Source: DASSHC01 sp035693105
GTDB lineage: Bacteria > Chloroflexota > Chloroflexia > Thermomicrobiales > Thermomicrobiaceae
Direction: 5' to 3'
Assembly: GCA_035693105.1 (NCBI GenBank)
Contig: DASSHC010000289.1
Coordinates: forward strand, 1-6,782
DNA: 6,782 nt
This document shows, one piece after another, positions 1 through 4,938 of this stretch. The notes beneath the pieces are model-generated. The model was given only the letters and a program-made list of their open reading frames with translations. It did not search any database and was not told the origin of the DNA. The translations under genes and the position numbers were made by a program. Positions within the stretch are counted from its first letter, which is position 1. Each line of letters begins with the position of its first letter.

Positions 1-60
1 ACTGCGCTCGGGATGACAGGGTAAAGGATGAGGCGGACGACGACGATTTGCCTCGTCCGG
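1..60 (-). repeat. Composite interspersed repeat, reverse orientation, cut by the window edge
   Basis: On the minus strand this reads as two modules: a GACGAGGCAAAT...GTCGTC segment (35-59) followed by a TGTCATCCCGAG segment (1-22). The same two modules recur in the same order on the plus strand at 6486-6559. The first module matches at 24 of 26 positions (34-59 against the complement of the segment around 6491-6516). The module-to-module distance is nearly equal, 40 against 39 bases. Bases 1-22 are also an exact reverse complement of 76-97, so the left end could fold into a large hairpin. The element runs off the window, so its full length is unknown. No coding content is seen. Confidence 0.75.
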
Positions 61-76
61 TAGGCCTCAAAATAAA

Positions 77-108
77 CCCTGTCATCCCGAGCGCAGTCGA
101 GGGATCCG
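77..108 (+). repeat. TGTCATCCCGAG-type interspersed repeat unit
   Basis: These 32 bases are identical to 6528-6559 and carry the TGTCATCCCGAGCGCAG core followed by TCGAGGGATCCG. They pair with the inverted copy at 1-22. I recall units of this kind between genes in many high-GC bacterial genomes, often in Chloroflexota, but that was not checked here. Bases 109-186 after the unit hold no gene I can support; there is only a weak CACGG/CCGTG hairpin near 129-147. Confidence 0.8.
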
Positions 109-186
109 TCTTGCCTCAGGTCACGTTCACGGCGGACGCCACCGTGCCATCCTCCCTCAGTTTAGCGCGTCGCGGCATAAAGAGGG

Positions 187-201
187 TTTGCGGCACGCAA
201 A
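187..201. promoter_or_regulatory. Operator-like palindrome over the -35 box
   Basis: TTTGCG and CGCAAA form perfect 6-base arms around GCA. The palindrome covers the candidate -35 box of the small-RNA promoter (188-193). A repressor site in this place would block the promoter, but no regulator can be named, and a 6-base palindrome can occur by chance. Confidence 0.3.
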
Positions 202-215
202 GGAAGTGTTACACT
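188..215 (+). promoter_or_regulatory. Sigma-70-like promoter of the candidate small RNA
   Basis: The -35 candidate is TTGCGG (188-193) and the -10 candidate is TACACT (210-215), with a 16-base spacer. The predicted start, near 222, falls at the first base before the 5' hairpin of the RNA. No plus-strand gene follows before the convergent minus-strand gene, so the promoter would serve only the RNA. Confidence 0.45.
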
Positions 216-221
216 CGCAAT

Positions 222-350
222 AGCAAGCCCGCGCACCGTAGCGCCAGGCGGTACGCGGGCTTGCCTGAGGAGCCGCCCGTGGGGGTTGTGACGGCTGCTC
301 GTCCACGGCCCAACCGTGGTTTCAGGAGCCGAGCGTTATTCGGCTCCTTT
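222..350 (+). ncRNA. Candidate free-standing structured small RNA, about 129 nt
   Basis: Four local hairpins follow one another behind a plausible promoter. The first pairs 223-238 with 249-264: 15 base pairs with a single C/A mismatch and a 10-base loop. The second is weaker, AGCCG (271-275) with CGGCT (292-296). The third is CCACGG (303-308) with CCGTGG (314-319) around a CCCAA loop. The last is a 9-pair stem, 324-332 with 340-348, followed by TTT. No open reading frame here looks coding. I could not match it to 6S RNA, SRP RNA, tmRNA, RNase P RNA or tRNA. It could instead be the 3' untranslated region of the minus-strand operon, or an unrecognised repeat. The strand choice rests on the promoter and on the short T run, which is present only in the plus direction. 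Confidence 0.4.
324..350. terminator. Terminator-like hairpin between convergent transcription units
   Basis: AGGAGCCGA (324-332) pairs perfectly with TCGGCTCCT (340-348) around a 7-base loop. In the plus direction the stem runs into TTTA, which is a weak intrinsic terminator. In the minus direction it begins right after the TAA stop of the 94-aa gene (351-349) but is followed by GAAACC, without a T tract. It may end both the small RNA and the argS operon. Confidence 0.5.
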
Positions 351-633
351 ATGCTGCGTGCGTGCCCGAGCGCAGCAGGCTGCTGATCGCTTGCTGGAGC
401 TCGTCACTCAACCGCATTGGCTGGTTTTGACCACCCCAGAGACGCCCGTTGGCGCTATGGCCGCTGGTGATCAGCTCCGGCTCGCCATTGGGCAGCCGGC
501 GCCAGAGCACGAAGCCGACGTCGATCCTGCCGTGGACATTGTTGACCTCGAGCACGTACTGCTCACCGGCCAGGATCGCCGGCACCCAGTGCCGGTGCTC
601 CATGAAGCTGAGTAGGTCGTCGGCCGTGCTCAC
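349..633 (-). CDS. Hypothetical protein, 94 aa, third gene of the argS-dut operon
   Basis: I do not recognise this family. The protein is soluble and has no signal peptide or membrane segment. It is rich in aromatic and charged residues, with stretches such as MEHRHWVPAILAGEQYVLEV and RLWGGQNQPMRLSDELQQAI, and ends in a likely amphipathic helix. The natural residue mix, unlike the Arg/Pro/Ala-rich shadow frames on the other strand, is the main reason to believe it. The chosen start is GTG at 633-631 behind a GGGGGA purine run; in-frame GTGs at 681 and 693 are alternatives that would add 16 or 20 residues. It lies 83 bases downstream of dut on the same strand and probably shares its transcript. 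The TAA stop abuts the terminator-like hairpin. The function is unknown. Confidence 0.7.
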   Translation of the reverse strand: MSTADDLLSFMEHRHWVPAILAGEQYVLEVNNVHGRIDVGFVLWRRLPNGEPELITSGHSANGRLWGGQNQPMRLSDELQQAISSLLRSGTHAA

Positions 634-716
634 GTCGTCCCCCGCATCGCCCAGGCGGCACGCACGCCGCTCTTCGCGCACGGCGCGTGCCACCTGCCCG
701 GCGCGCCCCCAGCGCG

Positions 717-1241
717 CTAGCCCGTTTCGCCCTGGTAGACCCCCTGGTAGCCCGACTCGGTGGCCGCGACCAGGCGGTGAAAGACGAGCTGGGCGATGCG
801 CGCGCCCCGCTGTAGACGGAAGCCGAGCGGGTTGGCGACCAGCAGCAGCCCGGCACCCTGGCCGGAGTAGCCCGCGTCCCAGACCGCGCCATCCAGCGTC
901 ACCCCTGAGCGCAGCAAGCTGGAGCGCGGCGGCGAGTAGGCCATGATGCTGGCCGGCAGGTTGACCGTCTCGTTGTAGCGCACCAGATAGGGCCCCGCTG
1001 CCAGCTCCAGCCAGCCGGCGGCATCGAAAGGCAGCTCCTCGGTCTCGGGCAGGCGGCGGTCGGTCCCGGCGCGGCCGAGCGCGCCGCTGCCAGCGAAGCG
1101 CGCCACCGACGCGAGCGTCAGATCGACGCCGTTCGGCTGTAGCTGCACTTGCGGGTCGGGCATCCCGCTCAGGAGCGGCGGCTCGCCCCCCAGCAACGCC
1201 ACGATCTGCTCCCGGCTCAAGACGCCTCCCGGCTCGGCCAT
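717..1241 (-). CDS. dut: Archaeal-type dUTP diphosphatase (Dcd/Dut superfamily)
   Basis: This enzyme hydrolyses dUTP to dUMP and pyrophosphate, keeping uracil out of DNA and supplying dUMP for thymidylate synthesis. The 174-aa protein shows the superfamily motifs in order: QPNGVDLTL (residues 35-43), PRSSLLRSG (105-113), AVWDAGYSGQG (119-129), GARIAQLVF (146-154) and a C-terminal GYQGVYQGE (164-172). D122 in the DAGYSG motif corresponds to the dUTPase catalytic Asp. The Glu that activates water in dCTP deaminases is replaced here by Leu (about L134), so a deaminase is less likely than a dUTPase. The layout resembles archaeal dUTPases rather than the short trimeric bacterial Dut. The start is ATG at 1241 because AGGAGG lies 5 bases upstream; the in-frame GTG at 1265 has no such site. 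It follows argS by 36 bases on the same strand, a likely operon. Confidence 0.85.
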   Translation of the reverse strand: MAEPGGVLSREQIVALLGGEPPLLSGMPDPQVQLQPNGVDLTLASVARFAGSGALGRAGTDRRLPETEELPFDAAGWLELAAGPYLVRYNETVNLPASIMAYSPPRSSLLRSGVTLDGAVWDAGYSGQGAGLLLVANPLGFRLQRGARIAQLVFHRLVAATESGYQGVYQGETG

Positions 1242-1246
1242 CGCCC

Positions 1247-1252
1247 CCTCCT
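1247..1252 (-). promoter_or_regulatory. Shine-Dalgarno site that fixes the dut start
   Basis: The minus strand reads AGGAGG here, followed by a 5-base spacer and ATG at 1241-1239. The upstream GTG at 1265 would be translated through this site, so the shorter protein is preferred. Confidence 0.7.
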
Positions 1253-1277
1253 GTTCGTACGCCACGTCCGTACACTA

Positions 1278-3014
1278 CTACATGCGCTCGGGCGCGGCGA
1301 CCCCCAGCAACGCCAGGCCGTTGCGCAGCGCCTGCGCCGTCGCCGCCACCAGGTGCAGCCGGGCGGCGCGCCGCGCGGGCGGCGCGTCGAGAACCGGGCA
1401 ATCGCGGTAGAAGGCGGCGAACTGGCGAGCCGTGCCGTAGAGCCAGTCGGCCAGCACGTTGGGTGCGTAGCTGTTGGCCGCTGTGCGGATCGCCTGCGGC
1501 AGTTGGCCGAGCGCCCGGACCACGGCGGCCTCGGCGGGCTCGACGAGGAGCGCGGGGTCGTACTGCTCCGGCAGGCCGCCGGCCCGGCGCAGGATCGAGC
1601 GGCAGCGCGCGTGGGTGTACTGCAGGTAGGCCGCGCTGTTGCCCTCCAAGGAGAGCATCCGGTCCCAGTCGAGGGTGAGGTTGCGCCGGGTGTCCTGGTA
1701 GAGGTCGTTGTAGATCACCGCGCCGACCCCGACCGCCTCCGCGATCCGCTCCTGCTCCTCCTCGGTCAGGTCCGCGCCGCGCCCGAGTGTCTTGTCGGCC
1801 ACGATGGCGCGCGCCCGCGCCACCGCCTCGTCGAGCAGCGCTTCCAGATAGACCATGTTGCCCCGGCGGGTGGAGAGCGGCTGGCCGTTGGGCCCGAAGA
1901 CGGTGCCGAAGGGGACGTGGATCAGCGCGACCTCGGGCGGGGCGTAGCCGAGCGCCCGCGCGGCGGCGAAGAGCTGGCGGAAGCTCAGCTCCTGCCGCTG
2001 ATCGACCACGTAGATCAGCCGGGCGGGCTGGTAGCTGCGCACGCGGAACCCGACCGCCGCCAGATCGCGGGTGTGGTAGAGCGTGCCGCCATCGGAGCGC
2101 CGCAGCAGGAAGGCGGGGAGATCGTCCAGCGCCACGACCACGGCGCCGTCCTCGCCGTGCTCGGCCACCCCGCGCTCCAGCGCGTCGTCGATGACGGCGC
2201 CGGTCAAGGGGGCGTAGAAGCTCTCGCCCAGCTCGGTGTCGAAGTGGACGCCGAGCCGTTCATAGCTGCGCTGGTTGGACTGGCGGGTCAGCTCGACGAT
2301 CTCATGCCAGAGGGCGCGCGCCTGGGGGTCGCCCTGCTCCAGGCGCAGCGACCAGGAGCGCGCCGCGCCGGCCAGCGCCGGGTCGTGCTGAGCCGCGCCG
2401 GCGTAGCGGGCATAGCGCGACTCCAGCTCCTCCAGCAACGCCTCTCCCGCCCCTTCGGGCTTGCCCCAGCGGTGGATAGCGGCGATCAGCACGCCGAACT
2501 GCGTGCCCCAATCGCCGAGATGGTTGTCGGCCACCACGCGGTACTCCAGCGCCCGCAGCAGGTTGGCCAGCGCCTGGCCGATGATGGTCGAGCGAATATG
2601 CCCGACGTGCATGCGTTTGGCGACGTTCGGCGAGGAGTAGTCGACCACGACGGTCCGGCCCAGGCCCTCGTCGCCCCAGCCGTAGGCGCCGTCCGCCTGC
2701 TCGACCTCCGCGAGCACTGCCGCCGTGTAGCCTGGCGCGTTGAGTGCGAAGTTGACGAAGCCGCCTACGGCCTGCAACGAGCCGACGAATCCCGCCGCCG
2801 GCAGGTGAGCGCGGGCAGCCTCGGCCAGCCGCGCGGCGTAGACGGCGGGCTGGAGGCCGCGCCGGCGGGCCGGCTCGAAGCAGGGGAGCGCCAGGTCGGC
2901 GCTGACCGAGGCCGCCCGGGGAACCTGCAGGGCGAGCTCCTCCGGCGCGATCAGGCCGGTGGCCAGCAGCGCGTTCGTGATCTCTGCCTGAAAGCGCTCG
3001 AACGCGTAGCGCAC
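1278..3014 (-). CDS. argS: Arginyl-tRNA synthetase, class I
   Basis: This cytoplasmic enzyme charges tRNA-Arg with arginine using ATP. The 578-aa length is normal for the family. The N-terminal part (about 1-115) is the ArgRS-specific tRNA-recognition domain. The Rossmann catalytic domain follows with SSPNVAKRMHVGH (residues 127-139), where HVGH is the HIGH signature, then NHLGDWGTQFG (164-174). The KMSKS-like loop reads PLSTRRGN (379-386), a degenerate version that is common in ArgRS. LEGNSAAYLQYTHAR (456-470) marks entry to the C-terminal anticodon-binding DALR domain, and the protein ends with the typical NGLALLGVAAPERM. The start is GTG at 3014, with a GGGGAGAGGA purine run upstream. It is the first gene of a minus-strand operon with dut and the 94-aa protein. 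No T-box-like leader fits in the short upstream region. Confidence 0.97.
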   Translation of the reverse strand: MRYAFERFQAEITNALLATGLIAPEELALQVPRAASVSADLALPCFEPARRRGLQPAVYAARLAEAARAHLPAAGFVGSLQAVGGFVNFALNAPGYTAAVLAEVEQADGAYGWGDEGLGRTVVVDYSSPNVAKRMHVGHIRSTIIGQALANLLRALEYRVVADNHLGDWGTQFGVLIAAIHRWGKPEGAGEALLEELESRYARYAGAAQHDPALAGAARSWSLRLEQGDPQARALWHEIVELTRQSNQRSYERLGVHFDTELGESFYAPLTGAVIDDALERGVAEHGEDGAVVVALDDLPAFLLRRSDGGTLYHTRDLAAVGFRVRSYQPARLIYVVDQRQELSFRQLFAAARALGYAPPEVALIHVPFGTVFGPNGQPLSTRRGNMVYLEALLDEAVARARAIVADKTLGRGADLTEEEQERIAEAVGVGAVIYNDLYQDTRRNLTLDWDRMLSLEGNSAAYLQYTHARCRSILRRAGGLPEQYDPALLVEPAEAAVVRALGQLPQAIRTAANSYAPNVLADWLYGTARQFAAFYRDCPVLDAPPARRAARLHLVAATAQALRNGLALLGVAAPERM

Positions 3015-3054
3015 GCGCGATCCTCTCCCCTCGTCAGCCTGCCAGCGGTCAACC

Positions 3055-3081
3055 AGGGTAGCACAGCCGGACGCGTGCCAA
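3055..3081 (-). promoter_or_regulatory. Candidate argS promoter
   Basis: On the minus strand TTGGCA (3081-3076) is followed, after a short 15-base spacer, by TACCCT (3060-3055). A TG dinucleotide just upstream makes an extended -10. Transcription would start near 3048, leaving a leader of about 34 bases before the argS GTG. The spacing is below optimum, so confidence is modest. Confidence 0.35.
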
Positions 3082-3136
3082 CAGGCGAGCCGCGCCGGTG
3101 CTTGCGTACCACGGTTCCTGCCGGCCCAAGCTGATG

Positions 3137-3220
3137 GGAGATTCTTCGCTGCGGCTCAGAATGACAGAAATTGCGACTGCCTCTTTCCTGTCATCCTGAG
3201 GCCGCAGCCGAAGGATCTCC
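3137..3220. repeat. Long imperfect inverted repeat in the divergent intergenic region
   Basis: The left arm (3137-3170) is a near reverse complement of the right arm (3184-3220), with a 13-base spacer. Both arms carry a divergent TGTCATCCTGAG...GAAGGATCT unit related to the repeats at 77-108 and 6528-6559. If transcribed, the pair would form a hairpin with arms of about 34-37 bases. It lies upstream of both predicted promoters, so it is probably not in either mRNA leader. The rest of 3082-3268 shows no gene. Confidence 0.75.
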
Positions 3221-3268
3221 GTGCGGCTCCATTGGGCAAATCTGTACCCGGCCGGCGCGTCAGCCCGT

Positions 3269-3297
3269 TTGACGCCACGGCGGATGCTTGCGATCAT
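3269..3297 (+). promoter_or_regulatory. Sigma-70-like promoter of the Fe-S/flavoprotein operon
   Basis: TTGACG (3269-3274) matches the -35 consensus at five of six bases. A 17-base spacer leads to GATCAT (3292-3297), which matches the -10 consensus at four of six. Transcription would start near 3304, a few bases before the Shine-Dalgarno site at 3310. This rules against starts upstream of 3304 for the first gene. Confidence 0.5.
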
Positions 3298-3309
3298 CGG
3301 CGCGAGCGA

Positions 3310-3315
3310 AGGAGG
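3310..3315 (+). promoter_or_regulatory. Shine-Dalgarno site of the [2Fe-2S] gene
   Basis: AGGAGG is followed by in-frame GTG codons at 3317, 3320 and 3326, with spacers of 1, 4 and 10 bases. The first is too close, so 3320 or 3326 is the real start. I chose 3320. Confidence 0.6.
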
Positions 3316-3319
3316 CGTG

Positions 3320-3661
3320 GTGGCGGTGGAAGAGCAAGCGCGGCGTGTCGTGCGCCACCCGGTGCTCGGCGACCTGCCGGAGGTGGCGATGGTGCGGATC
3401 ACGGTCGATGGGCGGGAGATCGCGGCGCGCGAGGGCGAGGTGGTGGCCGCCGCGCTGCTGGCCAACGGCATCCACGTCTGCCGCACCATGCCGCACACCG
3501 GACAGCCGCGCGGCCCCTTCTGCGCCGTCGGACGCTGCCCCGACTGCGCCATGATCGTCGACGGCCGGGTCAACGTGCGTACCTGCCAGGAGCCGGTGCG
3601 TGCCGGCATGCGTGTCGAGACGCAACGCGGGCTGGGCGAGTGGGAGGCGCGCCGTGGCTGA
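3320..3661 (+). CDS. HcnA-like (2Fe-2S)-binding protein
   Basis: This is a small ferredoxin-like electron carrier of the kind that serves as the gamma or HcnA subunit in hydrogen cyanide synthase, opine oxidase and related FAD-linked amino-acid or amine dehydrogenases. The 113-aa protein is a single plant-ferredoxin-type [2Fe-2S] fold. The cluster ligands are visible as C68, C73, C76 and C89 (spacing C-x4-C-x2-C-x12-C) within GQPRGPFC, GRCPDC and NVRTC. RGPFC and EPVRAGMRVETQ are typical of this subfamily. No signal peptide is seen, so it is cytoplasmic or sits on the inner face of the membrane. The start follows the SD at 3310. It overlaps the next gene by 8 bases, which implies translational coupling. 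The substrate of the complex cannot be read from this subunit. Confidence 0.88.
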   Translation: MAVEEQARRVVRHPVLGDLPEVAMVRITVDGREIAAREGEVVAAALLANGIHVCRTMPHTGQPRGPFCAVGRCPDCAMIVDGRVNVRTCQEPVRAGMRVETQRGLGEWEARRG

Positions 3662-4607
3662 GCAGCCCGCGTTCGATGTCGCGATCGCCGGCGCGGGACC
3701 GGCCGGGATCGCGGCGGCGCTGGCGGCGGCCGCAAGCGGCGCGCACACGGTGCTGATCGACGAGCAGCCGGAGCCGGGCGGGCACCTGCGCTGGAGCATC
3801 GAGCCGGCGCCGGCGCTGCGCGAAGATCCCGCGGGGCAGCCGGGCTTTCGGGTGGCGGCGGCGCTGCGGCAAGAACTGGCGACGAGCGGCGTCGAGACGC
3901 GCTCGGCCACGATTGCCTGGGGACTCTTCGCCGGCAACGTGCTGGGGCTGGCCGGGCCGGGCGGCGCGGCGGAGCTGCCGGCGCGCGCGATCGTCGTCGC
4001 CAGCGGCTCGACCGACATCGTCGCGCCCTTCCCCGGCGACACCCTCCCCGGCGTGCTGACCGCCCGCGCGCTGCTGATCTTCCTTCACATCCACCGGGTG
4101 CTGCCGGCGCGGCGCTTCGTGCTGCTCGGTTTTGAGAGGACGGCCGAGTTGACGCGGGCCATTCAGCTCGCCGGCGCCGACGTGGTGGCCCGGTCGGAGA
4201 ACGCATCCCTGGTGCGGGCGCTGGGTGATGGCCGCCTGGAGCGCGTCCGGCTCGGCGATCTGGACGTGGAAGCGGACGGGCTGGTGTTGGCGCTCGGCCG
4301 GCAGCCGGACGCCGAGCTGGCGCTGCAGGCGCAGGCCGAAACGCGCTTCTCGCTGGAAGTTGGTGGCTGGGTGCCGCTGCGCACGCCGCGGCTGGAGACC
4401 TCGGCGCCGGGGGTCTACGTGGCCGGCGAGGCGGGGGGCAGCGGGAGCGTGGCCGAGTCGCTGGCCGAGGGGCGGCTGGCCGGGCTGGCGGCGGCGGGCG
4501 CGCCCGCCGCGGCGATCGCGGCGGCGCTGGCGCGCCTGGACGAGGTTCGTGGGCCGGAGCGCCGCGCGCTGGCCGAGCGCCTGCAATTGAAGACGGGGGT
4601 CATGTGA
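3654..4607 (+). CDS. FAD-dependent pyridine-nucleotide-disulfide-type oxidoreductase (HcnB/OoxA alpha-subunit-like, BFD domain split off)
   Basis: This flavoprotein probably passes electrons between a partner dehydrogenase, the Fe-S subunits and an acceptor. The FAD-binding Rossmann motif GAGPAG (residues 13-18) sits after a short N-terminus, with the second strand ending VLIDEQ (33-38). LPGVLTARALL (131-141) and VLALGRQPDAEL (211-222) are family landmarks, and the C-terminal FAD contact is GVYVAGEAGGSG (253-264). At 317 aa it is far shorter than HcnB/OoxA (about 450-480), mainly because the BFD-like domain is the next gene. The internal NAD(P)-type Rossmann segment is reduced: where GxGxxG is expected the sequence reads LLGFERTAEL (157-166). 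The start is GTG at 3654, with GGGAGG 6 bases upstream. It overlaps the gene before by 8 bases and the gene after by 4. Confidence 0.85.
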   Translation: MAEQPAFDVAIAGAGPAGIAAALAAAASGAHTVLIDEQPEPGGHLRWSIEPAPALREDPAGQPGFRVAAALRQELATSGVETRSATIAWGLFAGNVLGLAGPGGAAELPARAIVVASGSTDIVAPFPGDTLPGVLTARALLIFLHIHRVLPARRFVLLGFERTAELTRAIQLAGADVVARSENASLVRALGDGRLERVRLGDLDVEADGLVLALGRQPDAELALQAQAETRFSLEVGGWVPLRTPRLETSAPGVYVAGEAGGSGSVAESLAEGRLAGLAAAGAPAAAIAAALARLDEVRGPERRALAERLQLKTGVM

Positions 4608-4876
4608 GCCAGGAGCCGCGCGAGGAATTGTGCCGCTGCGAGGAGATCTCGCTGGCGGAGGTGCGGCAGGCGATCACCGAGGGGGCAACCACGGTCAACG
4701 ATGTCAAGCGGCGCACGCGGGCCGGGATGGGCGTTTGCCAGGGGATCTACTGCACCCGCAGCATCGCCGTCCTCTTGCACCAATCCGGTGTGCCGCTGGA
4801 CGAGCTGGCGCCGATGACCGCCCGCCCACCGGCGCGGCTGATCCCGATCGCCCTGCTGGCCGACGTCGAGGAGTAG
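4604..4876 (+). CDS. BFD-like (2Fe-2S)-binding protein
   Basis: This 90-aa protein is a stand-alone version of the bacterioferritin-associated-ferredoxin-like domain that normally forms the C-terminus of HcnB and opine oxidase alpha subunits. The four cluster cysteines are C10 and C12 (CRCEEIS) and C45 and C50 (GMGVCQGIYC), with the characteristic KRRTRAGMG between them. The tail TARPPARLIPIALLADVEE is also typical of the fused proteins. The GTG start overlaps the TGA of the FAD gene (GTGA, 4604-4607), so translation is coupled and the two products are probably made in equal amounts. I infer that it joins the FAD protein and the HcnA-like protein in one complex. Archaeal dye-linked proline dehydrogenases use a comparable small subunit. 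No DAO-family oxidase gene follows. Confidence 0.88.
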   Translation: MSQEPREELCRCEEISLAEVRQAITEGATTVNDVKRRTRAGMGVCQGIYCTRSIAVLLHQSGVPLDELAPMTARPPARLIPIALLADVEE

Positions 4877-4908
4877 CCCGGTAGCCGCGGCACGGCCGCG
4901 CGTGGCAT

Positions 4909-4930
4909 CCTCCGCTTCTGACGAAGGAGG
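4909..4930 (+). promoter_or_regulatory. Hairpin that could sequester the manA Shine-Dalgarno site
   Basis: CCTC (4909-4912) and CTTC (4915-4918) can pair with GAAG (4923-4926) and GAGG (4927-4930) around a TGAC loop, with a 2-base bulge. The 3' arm is the AAGGAGG SD of manA (4924-4930). This is either a translational control element or a chance effect of the purine-rich SD. The rest of the gap after the BFD gene holds only a GC-rich hairpin (4886-4900). Confidence 0.3.
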
Positions 4931-4938
4931 ACGTGGGC

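Noticed and set aside
222..350. SRP RNA, 6S RNA, tRNA or hammerhead ribozyme identity for the RNA candidate
   Set aside because: There is no GGAA-loop SRP domain, no end-to-end 6S pairing, no cloverleaf, and no CUGAUGA core on either strand.
48..386. Plus-strand open frame over the repeats and the RNA candidate
   Set aside because: It runs through interspersed repeats and hairpins and has no plausible ribosome site or protein-like composition.
634..1401. N-terminal two thirds of the minus-strand frame that ends at 349
   Set aside because: It overlaps dut in another frame and is Arg/Gly/Ala-rich. Only the part from about 633 reads like a protein.
1149..3134. Long plus-strand open frame of 661 codons opposite argS
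   Set aside because: It is antisense to a textbook ArgRS, has a repetitive Arg/Gly/Ala/Val make-up, and shows no known domain. It is a GC-rich shadow.
3221..3319. Upstream extension of the [2Fe-2S] gene from GTG at 3221
   Set aside because: It begins next to the repeat, upstream of the predicted promoter start near 3304. The family begins after the AGGAGG at 3310.
3320..4876. Calling the trio hydrogen cyanide synthase (hcnABC)
   Set aside because: The glycine-oxidising HcnC/DAO subunit is missing, and the Fe-S and FAD subunits are shared with opine, proline and sarcosine-type systems.
4886..4900. CGCGGC/GCCGCG hairpin after the BFD gene as a terminator
   Set aside because: It has a short stem and a 3-base loop and no T tract follows. 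The spacing fits read-through into manA.
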